From NCBI GenBank assembly GCA_013368315.1, contig JAACJM010000144.1, positions 1-64,000 on the forward strand: a stretch of DNA of 64,000 bases, in the 5' to 3' direction. Source of the stretch: Tetrapyrgos nigripes. Lineage: Eukaryota > Basidiomycota > Agaricomycetes > Agaricales > Campanellaceae. Below are positions 45,331 to 56,304 of this stretch, in pieces. The notes beneath the pieces are model-generated. The model was not told the origin of the DNA, ran no database searches, and saw only the letters and a list, made by a program, of their open reading frames with translations. How positions within the stretch are numbered: position 1 is the stretch's first letter; every line of letters begins with the position of its first letter. A program made the position numbers and the translations under genes.

Positions 45331-45624
45331 AATACCTCATGTGAAGGGTATTCTCTATTTCGTGATCAGAGCGTCGGTAATTAGAAGATCTTCGATTTTC
45401 ACCCTTTGGAAGAAATACCTCACTCCGTGATTAGAGCGTCGTGAATTAGAAGATCCCGGTCAGTTTTTTGGGGTCTACAGGGTTTTGATTTGTAGTAGCT
45501 TGGAGTTTGCGGTCATCGGTCAACTCTTAGAGTCTAGCTCCTCTAGTCAACCATTCAAATCCTATCGATACTTATTAGTCGTTCTATCTGCGAAAGATGA
45601 CTCTTGCTTCCCCTTCCCATCTTT

Positions 45625-46250
45625 ACCACAGCCTACCAAAATGACAGGTATCCCTCTTACATCTACGAAGGTATAGCTTCTTTCACTTTCATACTCTTAT
45701 TTATTCATGAAAGCGGCATAGGTTGCTGTTGAAGCAAAAGGAGACAAGATCAGGCTCACCTCAGATAGGAAAAACTACTATGTTGTTCTCGAGTTGATCG
45801 ACCAGGAGAAGAAGATAATAAATGAGCCAGTTGGAGGCACCCAATCCAGACTCAGTACCGTAAGCTCCATTCCAATTCAAGTTGTCCACATCACTAAATA
45901 GTTGTCTCATTAGTCGTGGTTCCTGGAACATCCATCCGCAATCACCCTGTCTCCCACTCCAGTCTTCAACATACTGAAGTTTCATCGACCCACCAGCCCT
46001 CGGGTTTTGCTCATCTCTCATGTTGGTTCTACCGGTCTCGATCTTACTCTCGCAGGTGTGATTGTGACTCTGGTAAAGATGTATTTGATTAAGATATACA
46101 CAGTGCTAACCCTCCTTTCATTTAGGACCAACCTTGGTACACTCAAGACGAACGCCAGATCTGTTCCCGTGCTCACCGCCAACCTCAGAAGAATATTGTT
46201 GCAACCCTTCATCTTCTTGCCAATGGCACCTCTGATCTCAAGGTAGCAGA
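45625..46250 (+). pseudogene. decayed SNF2 ATPase fragment
   Basis: Four separate pieces, in order, match the intact SNF2 protein of 19.5-24.96 kb: KMTGIPLTSTK at about 45,640 (motif III, intact copy AMTGTPLLTSTK); KNYYVVLELIDQEKKIIN at about 45,765-45,825; HRPTSPRVLLISHVGSTGLD at about 45,980-46,045 (motif V); and DQPWYTQDERQICSRAHRQP at about 46,130-46,190 (motif VI), then ATLHLLANGTSDLKVAE. Two intron positions (after STK and before DQPW) are shared with the intact gene, so the copy arose as genomic DNA. The N-terminal half, motifs I and II, and much between the pieces are gone. It faces the opposite direction to the intact gene. Confidence 0.8.
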
Positions 46251-46429
46251 AAGGATTAAGTTTTAACATGTATAAGTAGACCCTGTTGATGACACTCTCA
46301 TTACTCACTATTGGACAGTACATAGTGTAAGGTACTACATGTAAACCCTCTGCGTACATCTCTCCTTCCAATTCCACTTCTCTGTTGGGGTGAAAAATCC
46401 CCGGTTTGGCCTATATCGCCCGGTTGAGT

Positions 46430-46610
46430 CATATGGAGAGAAGGGCACCAGGATGGTGGTTCGAAAAGAAGAGGAAAAAGTTGCTTGGAGTTGTTGACGC
46501 ATGATGGTATAGACCGACTGCGGCGAGGATTTTGCTCACTATGACGTCACGCTGAGCAAAATCCTGGGATGACGGTCTGAGAACGCTGATAGTGAGCAAA
46601 ATCCTCGCCG
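46430..46610 (+). repeat. fragment of the terminal repeat with a damaged hairpin
   Basis: GCACCAGGATGGTGGTTCGA at about 46,446 and GAGTTGTTGACGCAT match the outer part of copies A and D. The hairpin starts as CTGCGGCGAGGATTTTGCTC, reaches TGACGTCACGCTGAGCAAAA as in the short version at 34.2 kb, and has a second right arm (AGTGAGCAAAATCCTCGCC) after about 40 further bases. It seems to be a hairpin interrupted by a partial second copy. Confidence 0.8.
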
Positions 46611-46860
46611 ATAGCAGGGGGAGGTTCCCCAGGACCCCCACCTATCCCTACTAAACCCTGATCCGGTGGTCAGCTGAAATCAGCCTTTGTGTCGGGACGT
46701 AAAATCCAAAATTTTCGTGATTTTGTCGGGACGTGGATCCGGGTCCCAGAGAGTCTGTTGGACGCATTTAGAGTTGGTTTAGAGGGTATGAGAGTGCTTC
46801 AGGAGGCTGAATGAGTTTACAATATGTTGATTTCAAGTTGTTTTTATTGAAAATTTGATC
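46611..46860. other. short unassigned segment
   Basis: Contains GGGGGAGGTTCCCCAGGACC (with GGTCC/GGACC and GGTTCCCC inverted words) and two GTCGGGACGT words 40 bp apart (46,692 and 46,734). No ORF; may belong to another repeat end. Confidence 0.35.
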
Positions 46861-46864
46861 ATAT

Positions 46865-47260
46865 CTATGTATCAATATCTACTTTATCTGCCTGGCTTTT
46901 CTTTCGCTTACTAAACAGCTTCAGTGTGTGCTTTATACTCTCCGAGCTCATTCTGAAACAATGGAAGATATCGAAATCATCTGCAGATAATTCAACACCT
47001 ACTCTACTTTCCTTTGGTGGGGTCAATAATAAACTCAACAGTGTGATTGGAGGTAGATGAACGAACTGTTTTGTCGATAGCGTAGCAGTTGCATTTGGGT
47101 GGTCCGTGAAATTGCGGCCAGCCGAATGCTCATAGACTTGTGAAGCATAGTAGGATACCGCCGCAACAGAAGAAGAATCTGTGACGTTTTGATGTTTACC
47201 ATTGGTACCACCGGGCTTTTGGTACAACGCAATAACTAAGAGAAGTTCTGATGAGCTCAC
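46865..47260 (-). CDS. 131-aa C-terminal exon of an unknown protein, uncertain
   Basis: A frame with protein-like composition, including HLPPITLLSLLLTPPKESRV and FHCFRMSSESIKHTLKLFSK and ending in a basic KKSQADKVDIDT. Upstream, a second stretch (about 47,400-47,290) reads LLDACSHHDFETPSCLRLCC and could be joined through a GTGACT donor to an AG near 47,245, but the donor is non-consensus. No family is recognised, and no promoter or start is certain. Confidence 0.35.
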   Translation of the reverse strand: MSSSELLLVIALYQKPGGTNGKHQNVTDSSSVAAVSYYASQVYEHSAGRNFTDHPNATATLSTKQFVHLPPITLLSLLLTPPKESRVGVELSADDFDIFHCFRMSSESIKHTLKLFSKRKKSQADKVDIDT

Positions 47261-47629
47261 GAATGTAATTCAGTTGTAAGAAAGTCACCTAGGCTGATTC
47301 TTATGCCACCATCCACTACCATCACAACATAGTCTGAGACATGAAGGGGTCTCAAAGTCATGATGCGAGCAAGCATCAAGCAACATTGGTAAAACAGGCA
47401 TAGGTCCTAACACTCAGACATTTTTGAGCGCATTCTTGAAACACGCATGTCTTTTATTGATGAGCTTTGAAAGAGATTCATGTAATTAAATGAACAAAGA
47501 CACAAAGACTTGAATACCTCTCGAGTAAAAGCATTCGCACCAAGGATTGCATTTGCCGTGTTCCCTGGAGCAGTAGATGAAGCGGTTTGAGCGCCTCGCA
47601 GGTGAGGATTGAAATGGGCGTCGGAACAG

Positions 47630-47760
47630 GAACGGGATGGGATCGGGACGAGATTGGGATGGGGATTGGGAATAGATCAGGATGGGATTGGGACGGGATA
47701 GGGATGGGATAGGGATGGGATAGGGAAGGTAGTGGGAAGGTAGTGAGCAGGGATTGGGTT
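47630..47760. repeat. GGGATNGGGAT G-rich microrepeat
   Basis: About 12 irregular units of GGGAT(A/T)GGGA-type sequence with a G-rich plus strand, able in principle to form G-quadruplexes. It is followed by a T10 run near 47,810. Confidence 0.8.
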
Positions 47761-47829
47761 TGGAGCTCGGAGAGCTTCTCGTTACCCGGTGGGTGTCCGT
47801 TTTCGTTTTTTTTTTTACTTCTTGATATT

Positions 47830-48480
47830 TAATTGTTTTCGTCTATAGGACGCTATCACCACCATAACCGTCTCAGCACTCAGCACTCCTCCTACTCATC
47901 ATATTCAATCTGTACACCTCACTGCTATCACAATTTCATTTCGTCATCAATCCTGTCAACACCCTTCAGCACTCGTCACCTCCACGCGCCGCCTCCTCTT
48001 ATCCCACTTCCCAACTCTCCGCCTCCGCCTCATCACCATGTCATCACTTCGATTTATTCACGTTGCACTCGCCACCGCTCTGCCTCCTCCTATTCTCCTC
48101 CCAACTCTCTCATCGATCCGTCAACACCTTGATGTGCGTACTTGTCCATTTTCTTTGTTTTTTTGGTAGTTTTCAATGATCTTAGTGTCTAGGGTTGCTC
48201 ATTCACCACATTTCCCCAAAACCGACCTCGTTATCTCCTCGCCGTTACCCTCGCTTTCACCTCCCCGCCTTCATCTCTCAATTTTACCTTCATCTCTCGA
48301 TCTTACCTCGCCTTCATCTCTCAATCTTACCTCGCCGTTACCCTCGTTTTCACCTCTCCTCATCTCTCAATCTTAGTCCACAACCTAACCCAGCTCATTA
48401 CCTCGTCATCCTCTCTCAGCTTCAACCTCTCTGTCTCAGCCCGTTGTCACCTCGCCACCATAGCGTTCAAGGAGTTGTGT
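47830..48480. other. pyrimidine-rich DNA, no gene supported
   Basis: Ser/Pro/Leu-rich frames reflect C/T-rich composition. A small repeat CTCGCCGTTACCCTCG(C/T)TTTCAC with CTTCATCTCTCAATTTTACC runs from about 48,235 to 48,375. Confidence 0.5.
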
Positions 48481-49040
48481 AGGTGGTTGAACGGCCTAGC
48501 TGAAGCCTCAGACCACTGGAAATTTGATATCGATGTTTACATATTAAGTACAGTACATTTAAGTTACTCGTAGGAATGTTTTTAATGTGATAAGATTTTT
48601 GAATTTGGACTCGAGACTGAGTAAGTGAAATGACATGGGAGAAGCGAGTGTGCTGGTAGGCGTCTTTATGTCTTTATGTGAGGAGCTGTCTCTGAAATGT
48701 CTTTATGTGAGTACGAGTCCGTGAAAACCTATTCTGTCTGTAACCTCACCCCTCGCAGTACCATATTTCGTCTGTAGGTACAGTATACTCCCTCTTAAGA
48801 CATACCCCTCGGTGGACACCAAAAGGTATGCCTTTGGAGAGAGTCCGAGTTTTCAGACCCAAAAGTCGTCCAAATCATATGCATTTAATTACGCTACGTC
48901 CTATGTATTACATTTTTGGCAATCTTGACCCCGTCTATAGACTATGGCTTCCTTTTTCTATCTCTTCTCAACCTCTGCCGCTACTCGATGCTTTATTGTC
49001 TCCTCATTGATTCCACCGATCACTCACATATCTTTCGTAT

Positions 49041-49438
49041 AGTTCCAGGCTCTGGATCGCAAAACTGATGCCAGCATGGTCCTCCTCGCCGCTCTTTCCC
49101 ACTCCAGCAAGCATCTCGATCCATTCGCCGACGCTCCGACATTCCCCATTCCTTTTATCAATACTATCTGTGCCGGCTTCAAACAGATAGCCAGTCAACG
49201 AGGACGTGCCCGGACTATGAAGACTTCTCTGGCCGACAGATTCCTTTCAATGACTGGTGGCAGTGGAGATGGATCCGACGGAAGCTCAGATATGTCGTTC
49301 GTCGACGAGAAGAGAAGAGGAGGCAACTCAAGGTTGCTTAACAAACTTAGTAGTCAGTTCCAGACACTTTCCTCAATTATTTCTCCTCCTCCTGCAGTGC
49401 AGTATGTACATAATACACTTAATCAGTTAAAGACATAG
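49041..49438 (+). CDS. possible 3' exon of a hypothetical protein
   Basis: After an acceptor-like CGTATAG an open frame reads FQALDRKTDASMVLLAALSH, continues with HLDPFADAPTFPIPFINTIC and GRARTMKTSLADRFLSMTGG, and ends HNTLNQLKT. Composition is protein-like (balanced charges, a Gly/Ser linker in the middle). I could not find a secure upstream exon, so the start at 49,076 (ATG) is equally possible. No family recognised. Confidence 0.4.
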
Positions 49439-49809
49439 TATACATACTTACATACGTACAAATGAGCTACTTACATAAAATGTCAACAATCACTGAAGGC
49501 TCATTGTTCCAAATGCGGGTGGGAGGCGTGAGGTGAGTTCCAAGCAGAGCTCGTTTTCTATATTGGTAAATCACAGTAGTCGAGGCGAGTTCACGGTCCA
49601 GAGTACCTTTGTCTCGCCGCTGCACTATTGTTGTGTTCATTAACTTGTCTTTTCTCTAGTCTTTAAACCCATGGTTGTTGCATTCGTGAGGCACGATGTA
49701 AGCCTAGTCTCTCAAAGGCTCATTTCTAGGAGTATATTGGCTGCCACATGGATAGATATATTACTGATTTTTAAGTAGGTAACTCTGAATTAAACCCTTA
49801 TCTGTTCTT

Positions 49810-50250
49810 TCAGAGGGGTGTATGATCAAAGATCATACACCTATGAAAGAATATGAACAAGGCAATCTTCAAGATTGCATACTTGACTCCCAATAATATG
49901 TCATTCCAGTTGTCAATTTATACACAGGAGCGAGCAAATCACTTGGTTGCTATATCATCCTCGAGAAATATCTACTAATTGAGATGTCTTGGTGGTGTTG
50001 ATCATTGTCATTCTTCAACACACTCATCTACATGACAGTGAAGTGTCTGTTGAACACATGACTGTGAATCATTGGAAAAGATCCCAAACCAAAGATCCTA
50101 TCATGCTTTCATTAGTGATGAGTTCCTTCATGGTGTCAACTTTGATAGAGATGTCTTGGCAGTGTTGATTATTGTCATTCTTTGACATGCTCATCTTTCG
50201 AACACGCGACTGTGAAGTGTCCATTGAACACATGACTGTGGAGTGTCATA
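49810..50250. repeat. short hairpin and ~90-bp direct duplication
   Basis: GTGTATGATC-AAA-GATCATACAC at about 49,818-49,840 is a perfect short hairpin. Further on, GAGATGTCTTGGTGGTGTTG (49,981 area) and GAGATGTCTTGGCAGTGTTG (50,148 area) start two ~90-bp direct repeats, both ending TTGAACACATGACTGTG(A/G). Confidence 0.8.
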
Positions 50251-50279
50251 CTGCCACACAAAATTTGTTCCAATCCTCC

Positions 50280-50465
50280 CAATCCTGTCCACCCCTACCC
50301 CTTTACCTCTTCACCCCTACCCCCACCCCTACCTCCCCACCCCTACCTCCCCACCCCTACCTCCCCACCCCTACCTCCCCCTACCCCACCCCTACCCCCC
50401 TAGGCTCCAACCCTACTTCCAACCCTACTTCAAAAAAAAACCTTCCTAATAACCCTAACGCACCT
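50280..50465. repeat. CCCCTACCTCCCCA tract ending in CCCTAA words
   Basis: CACCCCTACCTCCC units repeat about seven times, then TCCAACCCTACTTCCAACCC and AATAACCCTAACG. It resembles the C-rich tract at 6.9-7.3 kb in composition but the unit differs. Confidence 0.8.
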
Positions 50466-50489
50466 CCCGTTCCAAAGTTATAAGCATTT

Positions 50490-51540
50490 CAAACCTGACC
50501 AAACGCGAAAATTAGCGATATCTCATCCGACAGAGATTTGGAGGCTTCGAAATATTGACCATTGGATTCAGAGTGCTGTAAAACCCTAGAATCGCATCCG
50601 GGATGACGGAATATGGGCGGAAGGGCGAGGAGTTGTGTATGTAGTGGGGGAGAAGGGCAGGGGATGGCGGAACACGAAATCTTGATGCAATGAGACCAAT
50701 CGGGAGTGCTATGGAATCGATTTTATGAGTAGAATCAGAATCTATAATCAGAATCGCAAACGCACCTTGCGTTCCCCCGGTATAGCACATCCAACATCTC
50801 AAAAAAGCGAACATAGGCAATAACGGATCCAGATGACTCCCAATGGCTTCGAAAACCTTCCCATCATCTTTGGAAGGTAAATAACCATAGGATAGTGCCC
50901 AGGACGACGATATTTCGACAAGGGAATGAGGAGGAGCTGATATGGTATTGGTGATGGGGAACGGGTATGGATATTGTCAGGAGAGGGTGTCTCAAGTCGT
51001 CAGAGTGGGTTTGAAGTATTCCAAGGACTCCTAATGGGGAGGATTCGACTTAGAGAGGGACGTAGGGAACCCAATGAAAGCGGTAGAAGTCGTCTTAGTC
51101 GGGGAGGACAGATGGTTGTAGTTTGAAGAAATCTGGCCGGAATTTGACAAGTCTGGGGTGTAATGAAATCGATTTTGTTAGCAGAATACGACTATATAAA
51201 AAGAATAGGGAACGCACTTTGCGTTCCTAAGTTATAGCCTTTTGCAAACTCCAAAACTCGAAAAATCATCCATATTGAGCGCGGAAGACGTCTGGCGGCT
51301 TTGAAAGTATTACCATCGTGTTCGGACGGTTGAAAAACCCCAGAATGAAGTCCTGAATGAAGCGATTCGAATGGTATGTTGAGCAGGAGTTGACTTCTTT
51401 TAGATGAGGAGGACAGAATTTGAATAACTCTAGAAAGCGGACCCGATTCAGAGGGTGAAAGACATAGAAGTTGGTGATTATCCAGGGACTGCTGCCCACT
51501 GGATAACGCGGTAGCTGGTGAGCTGGAAGTTTTGCGGAGG
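50490..51540 (-). repeat. dispersed ~291-bp family, inverted copies
   Basis: Read on the minus strand, landmarks of the family are present three times: TTCGAAGCC beside CAATGG/CACGATGG, the GTGCGTT(C/T)GCG-type block after a TATAAC(T)T word, and CCCTAGAATCG/CCCCAGAATG in complement (50,580; 50,770; 51,220; 51,330). Orientation is opposite to the 52.5-54.4 kb copies. Confidence 0.7.
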
Positions 51541-51689
51541 TGATGGTCGTTGCAAAGAAAGAAACATGAATCATGTAATCATTGGTTGCGCGTACATACA
51601 TACTGTGTGAACGGCGGAGTAGTTTATACAGTGAACGACTTGGTCGTTCACGCATTTTCTACTCTTATTGTGCGTGTCCGACTACTAGA

Positions 51690-52480
51690 ATGTGCATGAC
51701 CATAGCGTCCTGGACGCTATGGGATGGCTCTGGACATTGGATGGTAGGCAAGGGACTTATTAAGTGGTTACGGTGTGAGTACATATGTGCCTTGTAGCAC
51801 TAAGTATTCCAAACACTGTGCATAGCGTCCGGGACGCTATGGAATCACCCTATATATCTATATCATTGTCTATTCGGTGTCCCAAATATTCGACATATAT
51901 ATATAGGACCATGTTACATACTACAAAATATCATCCGTAGCATCCAGGACGTCCAGGACGCTAGCCTACATAGTGTCTAATGCCCAAGAGAGGGGGCCAC
52001 AATGGCCATTGTGCCACTCGTATCACATCGTAGCGTCCACGACGCTACACAAGTGATCCAAGTGCATATACATGTCTTCATGGTACACAAACCACTCGCA
52101 CAGCGTCCGCGACGCTGTGTGAGTGATCCAAGTGACATGTATGAACCAGCTGTGCAGCATTGTGGGCGCTACGTACCTCTAGTAACCCTAAGAAATACGT
52201 GCCTAATGAGAGCTCTGGTAGTGCTAGCGTCCTGGACGCTGCGCAAACACAGTACATGTGTGCAATCTCTGCCCCTATGGTTCAATGTGTATATGAGATC
52301 ATACACAGAAAATAATGTACTAAGAATTTCTTGCAAGTGTCTTGGACACTTGGACACTCGGATGCGTGGACGTCTTGGACGTGTTGATGTGCCGATGTCT
52401 TGTACACTCGGATCCATGGATGTCTTAGACGTGCAGATCGATAAATGTCTTAGATGCTCAGATGTGAGTCCACACCCACG
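51690..52480. repeat. cluster of AGCGTC-N3-GACGCT palindromes
   Basis: AGCGTCCTGGACGCT (51,703), AGCGTCCGGGACGCT (51,825), a doubled CCAGGACGTCCAGGACGCTA (51,944), AGCGTCCACGACGCT (52,031), AGCGTCCGCGACGCT (52,102) and AGCGTCCTGGACGCT (52,227), followed by diverged ACGTCTTGGACGT and GTCTTAGACGT forms. The sequence between them is not repeated, unlike the arrays at 0-6 kb. Confidence 0.9.
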
Positions 52481-52499
52481 ACTTGCCGAAATCTATTGA

Positions 52500-54400
52500 T
52501 ATTCTGTTACGCGCCATCCCCCCTCTTTCCCCCATACCACCTCCACTCCGACTCACCCTCCCGCCTAAATCCTTTATTCAAGACTCGTTTCTGGCGTTAT
52601 TCAGCTCCCAGAATCCGATGGTAATGCTTTTGAAGCTGCCCAACCCCGTCCGGATTCAATATGGCGCATTTTATGGTTTTTGGGTCTTTAGATTGGGTGT
52701 AACTTTTGAACGGGAGGTCCGTTCGCTCTGATTTTTTTATAGTCGTATTTGTCTCATTAAACCGACCATATAGCACCCCAGACTTACCCAAATCCTTTGA
52801 TATTCCGTTGCCCGCCAACCCCCCATACCACCTCCACTCCGACTCACCCTCCCGCCTAAATCCTTTATTCAAGACTCGTTTCTGGCGTTATTCAGCTCCC
52901 AGAATCCGATGGTAATGCTTTTGAAGCTGCCCAACCCCGTCCGGATTCAATATGGCGCATTTTGTGGTTTTTGGGTCTTTAGATTGGGTGTAACTTTTGA
53001 ACGGGAGGTCCGTTCGCTCTGATTTTTTTATAGTCGTATTTGTCTCATTAAACCGACCATATAGCACCCCAGACTTCACCAAATCCCTTGATATTCCGTT
53101 GCCCGCCAACCCCCCATACCACCTCCACTCCGCCTCACCCTCCCGCCTAAATCCTTTATTCAAGACTTGTTTCTGGCGTTATTCAGCTCCCAGAATCCGA
53201 TGGTAATGCTTTTGAAGCTGCCCAACCCCGTCCGGATTCAATATGGCGCATTTTGTGGTTTTTGGGTCTTTAGATTGGGTGTAACTTTTGAACACGAGGT
53301 CCGTTCGCTCTGATTTTTTTATAGTCGTATTTGTCTCATTAAACCGACCATATAGCACCTCAGACTTCCCTAAATCCCTTGATATTCCGTTGCCCGCCAA
53401 CCCCCCATACCACCTCCACTCCGCCTCACCCTCCCACCTAAATCCTTTATTCAAGACTCGTTTCTGGCGTTATTCAGCTCCCAGAATCCGATGGTAATGC
53501 TTTTGAAGCTGCCCAACCCCGTCCGGATTCAATATGGCGCATTTTGTGGTTTTTGGGTCTTTAGATTGGGTGTAACTTTTGAACACGAGGTCCGTTCGCT
53601 CTGATTTTTTTTATAGTCGTATTTGTCTCATTAAACCGACCATATAGCACCTCAGACTTCCCCAAATCCCTTGATATTCCGTTGCCCGCCAACCCCCCAT
53701 ACCACCTCCACTCCGCCTCACCCTCCCGCCTAAATCCTTTATTCAAGACTCGTTTCTGGCGTTATTCAACTCCCAGAATCCGATGGTAATGCTTTCGAAG
53801 CTGCCCAACCCCGTCCGGATTCAATATGGCGCATTTTGTGGTTTTTGGGTCTTTAGATTGGGTGTAACTTTTGAACGCGAGGTCCGTTCGCTCTGATTTC
53901 TTTATAGTCTTATTTGTCTCATTAAACCGACCATATAGCGCCCCCGACTTCCTCAAATCCATTGATATTCCGTTGCCCGCCATCCCCCCTCTTCCCCCCA
54001 TACCACCTCCACTCCTCCTCGACCCAGAACCCAAATTCCTTCATCCTGGACTGTATTCTATGGTTATTGAACCCTCCGAATCTGATGGTAATGGTTTCGA
54101 AGTCGCCCAACCCCTTCCGGATTGAATATCGGTACCCGCTCCTCCTCTCCCTTACAAACTTCACTCTTCCTCACCCTCTCGTTCAAATTGGATCATCCTG
54201 GGCTCGATTCTGGGGTTATTCAACCCCCCAAACATGATGGCGTTGAAATCGAAGCCGTCGGACGCCGTCCGGATACGATATAGGCTGTTTTCCGGTTTTG
54301 GGATTTTTGAATGGGCTATAACTTTGGAATACTAGGTGTGTTCCCTTTGATTTATATATATTCGAATTCTACTCGTTAAACCGACTCTAAACCACCCCAG
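52500..54400 (+). repeat. 291-bp tandem array
   Basis: GGCGTTATTCAGCTCCCAGA recurs at about 52,592, 52,883, 53,174, 53,466 and (as TTCAACTCC) 53,757, a 291-292 bp spacing, with few differences between units; the last units after 53,900 diverge like the dispersed copies. Each unit includes GTAACTTTTGAACG(G/C)GAGG, TTGTCTCATTAAACCGACCA and CCTTGATATTCCGTTGCCCG. Open frames on both strands repeat with the array and are not genes. Confidence 0.92.
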
Positions 54401-54579
54401 ACTTATCCCATTCCACTCATATTCTGTCGTCCGCCAACCCCTCTGTAATTACACTGGAAATGTGACAGTCACGTCACCAACTCTTTCTCAACCGCCATCA
54501 TCTTTGCACCCAACTGTGCTTCCGAGTCTCCCCCGCCTCAAATGCCCGCAAGTCCAGTCTTAATATCCCTTTAGTCATT

Positions 54580-55560
54580 TCCCCAAGCCATTGACCAAGT
54601 ATTTGTAGGCAAGCGGGTTGGTTGTAGGTCGGTTCAGAGTAGGGGGCTGATTGTGCCCGTCTGAGCTGGATAATGCGGGTTAGGGTCGAGTTTCAGGTGC
54701 GTCGCAGTTGGTTAACTAATATGTTTTTATTGATAGCCTTTTCTCCCAGTTATTCCAACAGATGCGCCAACGGGTCAATGCAATGGGGATGGGGACGGCC
54801 CAGCTTCTCATCAGGAGATTTCTTGTGATGGGTGGGCTGTGATCCATGATCGATGTGCCTCGCACCCGCCATTTCTTGCCATTCTCGCTGTGAGCCGACC
54901 CGCGCTCCGTGGTACTAAGTATTCTATTTGGATTAACGCGCAGGTGAGTCTCTAATCCCGTTCAGTATTCTATTTTGATACTACTATAGGCTCTTCGTGT
55001 TTTTCGACCCTTCTTTCTCTCTGCTACTCCGTCTCCACTACCTTCAACCGGTCTTCCCGAAATCAGCTTCACCTCAACTTGTACGTTGTTCTGGCTGGGT
55101 GTCCTCGCTGTCCGGGCGTCATCATCCATTTTAAAGGGCGTAGAATTTGATTATGAAGCTCCCGGGTCTTCGTTCCTTACGGTTCTCGCTGTGAGCTGAC
55201 CCGCGCCAGGTGGTATCATGTAATTTGCTCAGATTTCAAGCCCAGGTGAGTCTCAAATGACATTCAGTATTCTATTTTGATACTAATAACCACTCTTTCA
55301 AATGATGCCATCCCCGACTCTCGCGTCAAGGCTCCCGTTACTACGCCGGTGAGGCTCAAAAGCCTTTTTACTTTTTGATTGCCTTCTACTCCAGCTCTGC
55401 TATGATGTGCTTGCCTTTGGCCTCCCTCTCAGCTCCTCCACCGTCACCATCTCCAACAGTCCTCCAAATACCTGATACTGATTTATGGATCCACGTTGAG
55501 GGTAGTAGAAGTGGGAAGCCGGTTTCTTAAGGAGTGGATACAGCGGGTGAATGGGGATTA
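54580..55560. repeat. ~320-bp diverged direct duplication
   Basis: CTCGCTGTGAGC(C/T)GACCCGCGC at about 54,888 and 55,188 begins two segments that also share GCCCAGGTGAGTCTC-like and TTCAGTATTCTATTTTGATACTA blocks. Between them GTCTTCCCGAAATCAGCTTC and GTCCTCGCTGTCCGGGCGTC give no convincing coding frame, although GCAGGTGAGTC and TATAG words look like splice sites. Confidence 0.6.
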
Positions 55561-55684
55561 TGGCGGGTGGGTTTAGTGAGAATGAGGATAAGATTTAGGA
55601 CTTATGCACGTTTAACTAGTGTTAGCATTCCAGCACCCTGGTTCTCGGTTCACTGATACCTTTTTCTCATGCTACACCAAGCAC

Positions 55685-55885
55685 TCCTGTAGCGTCCAGG
55701 ACGCTACACCTCTAACTGACACTATCCATAGGAATAGGAGCTAATCTATATATATGATTGAGAGTTCTAAGCCGTCTGCAGCATCTGGGACGCTGTGTAC
55801 AATGATCCCTGCAACTAAATTATCACGTCATTTTCTATTCAGATATGTTCAGACACATCTCTAGTGTCCAGGACGCTACGTACGT
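55685..55885. repeat. isolated AGCGTC-type palindromes
   Basis: AGCGTCCAGGACGCT at about 55,691, AGCATCTGGGACGCT near 55,781 and AGTGTCCAGGACGCT near 55,863, each in unrelated surroundings. A TATGATTGAGAG and other AT-rich words lie between. Confidence 0.85.
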
Positions 55886-56009
55886 GGTCTGCACTACTAA
55901 ATTAGCCAGTTTGCGTTCTCGACTGCGTGCGAAAATGGCACGTGCGTTTACACCTAAGGCTTATTCCAGCTGTCACGATGGCCATTGTGCGGGCGGTCAT
56001 ATTCCATAG

Positions 56010-56290
56010 GGTAGACCCCTACTCAAACCCTAGGATATCCTAATAACCCTAAGTTTGTACTCTCTATGAGTGCACTGACTGACAGTGTCGGTGACTGGGA
56101 CTGGGACTGTGACTGTGATCGGAAGCGGTCTATCAAACCCAAAAGCTGGGACCATTCCGAATCAGCGGCCTTTGTAGGTGTGGCGTTGGTGTTGCTGTTG
56201 AGTGTTGTCATTAGTTGGAGCTGCTGCGCTGAGCTGAGCATCGCCCAGTAATCTGGTGTGTGTATCTAATATGAGTTGCAAAGTGCTTCA
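56010..56290 (-). other. telomere-like words and a small uncertain ORF
   Basis: AAACCCTAGGATATCCTAATAACCCTAAG (56,025-56,053 region) has CCCTAA/CCCTAG words. Overlapping on the minus strand, 56,241-56,023 encodes a 72-residue frame with an SQSQSQSQS run and the segment SEWSQLLGLIDRF. I cannot support it as a gene; it may be compositional. Confidence 0.3.
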
Positions 56291-56304
56291 AGAGGGATAT
56301 GTTA

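Noticed and set aside
47290..47410. Cys/His-containing stretch as the N-terminus of a transposase next to 46,865-47,260
   Set aside because: Only one exon-like piece, non-consensus donor and no catalytic motif; too weak to name.
52483..54237. Open frames of 69-91 aa on both strands (MNKGFRREGE, MNGRSVRSDF)
   Set aside because: They follow the 291-bp period and lie opposite each other; no sign of coding selection.
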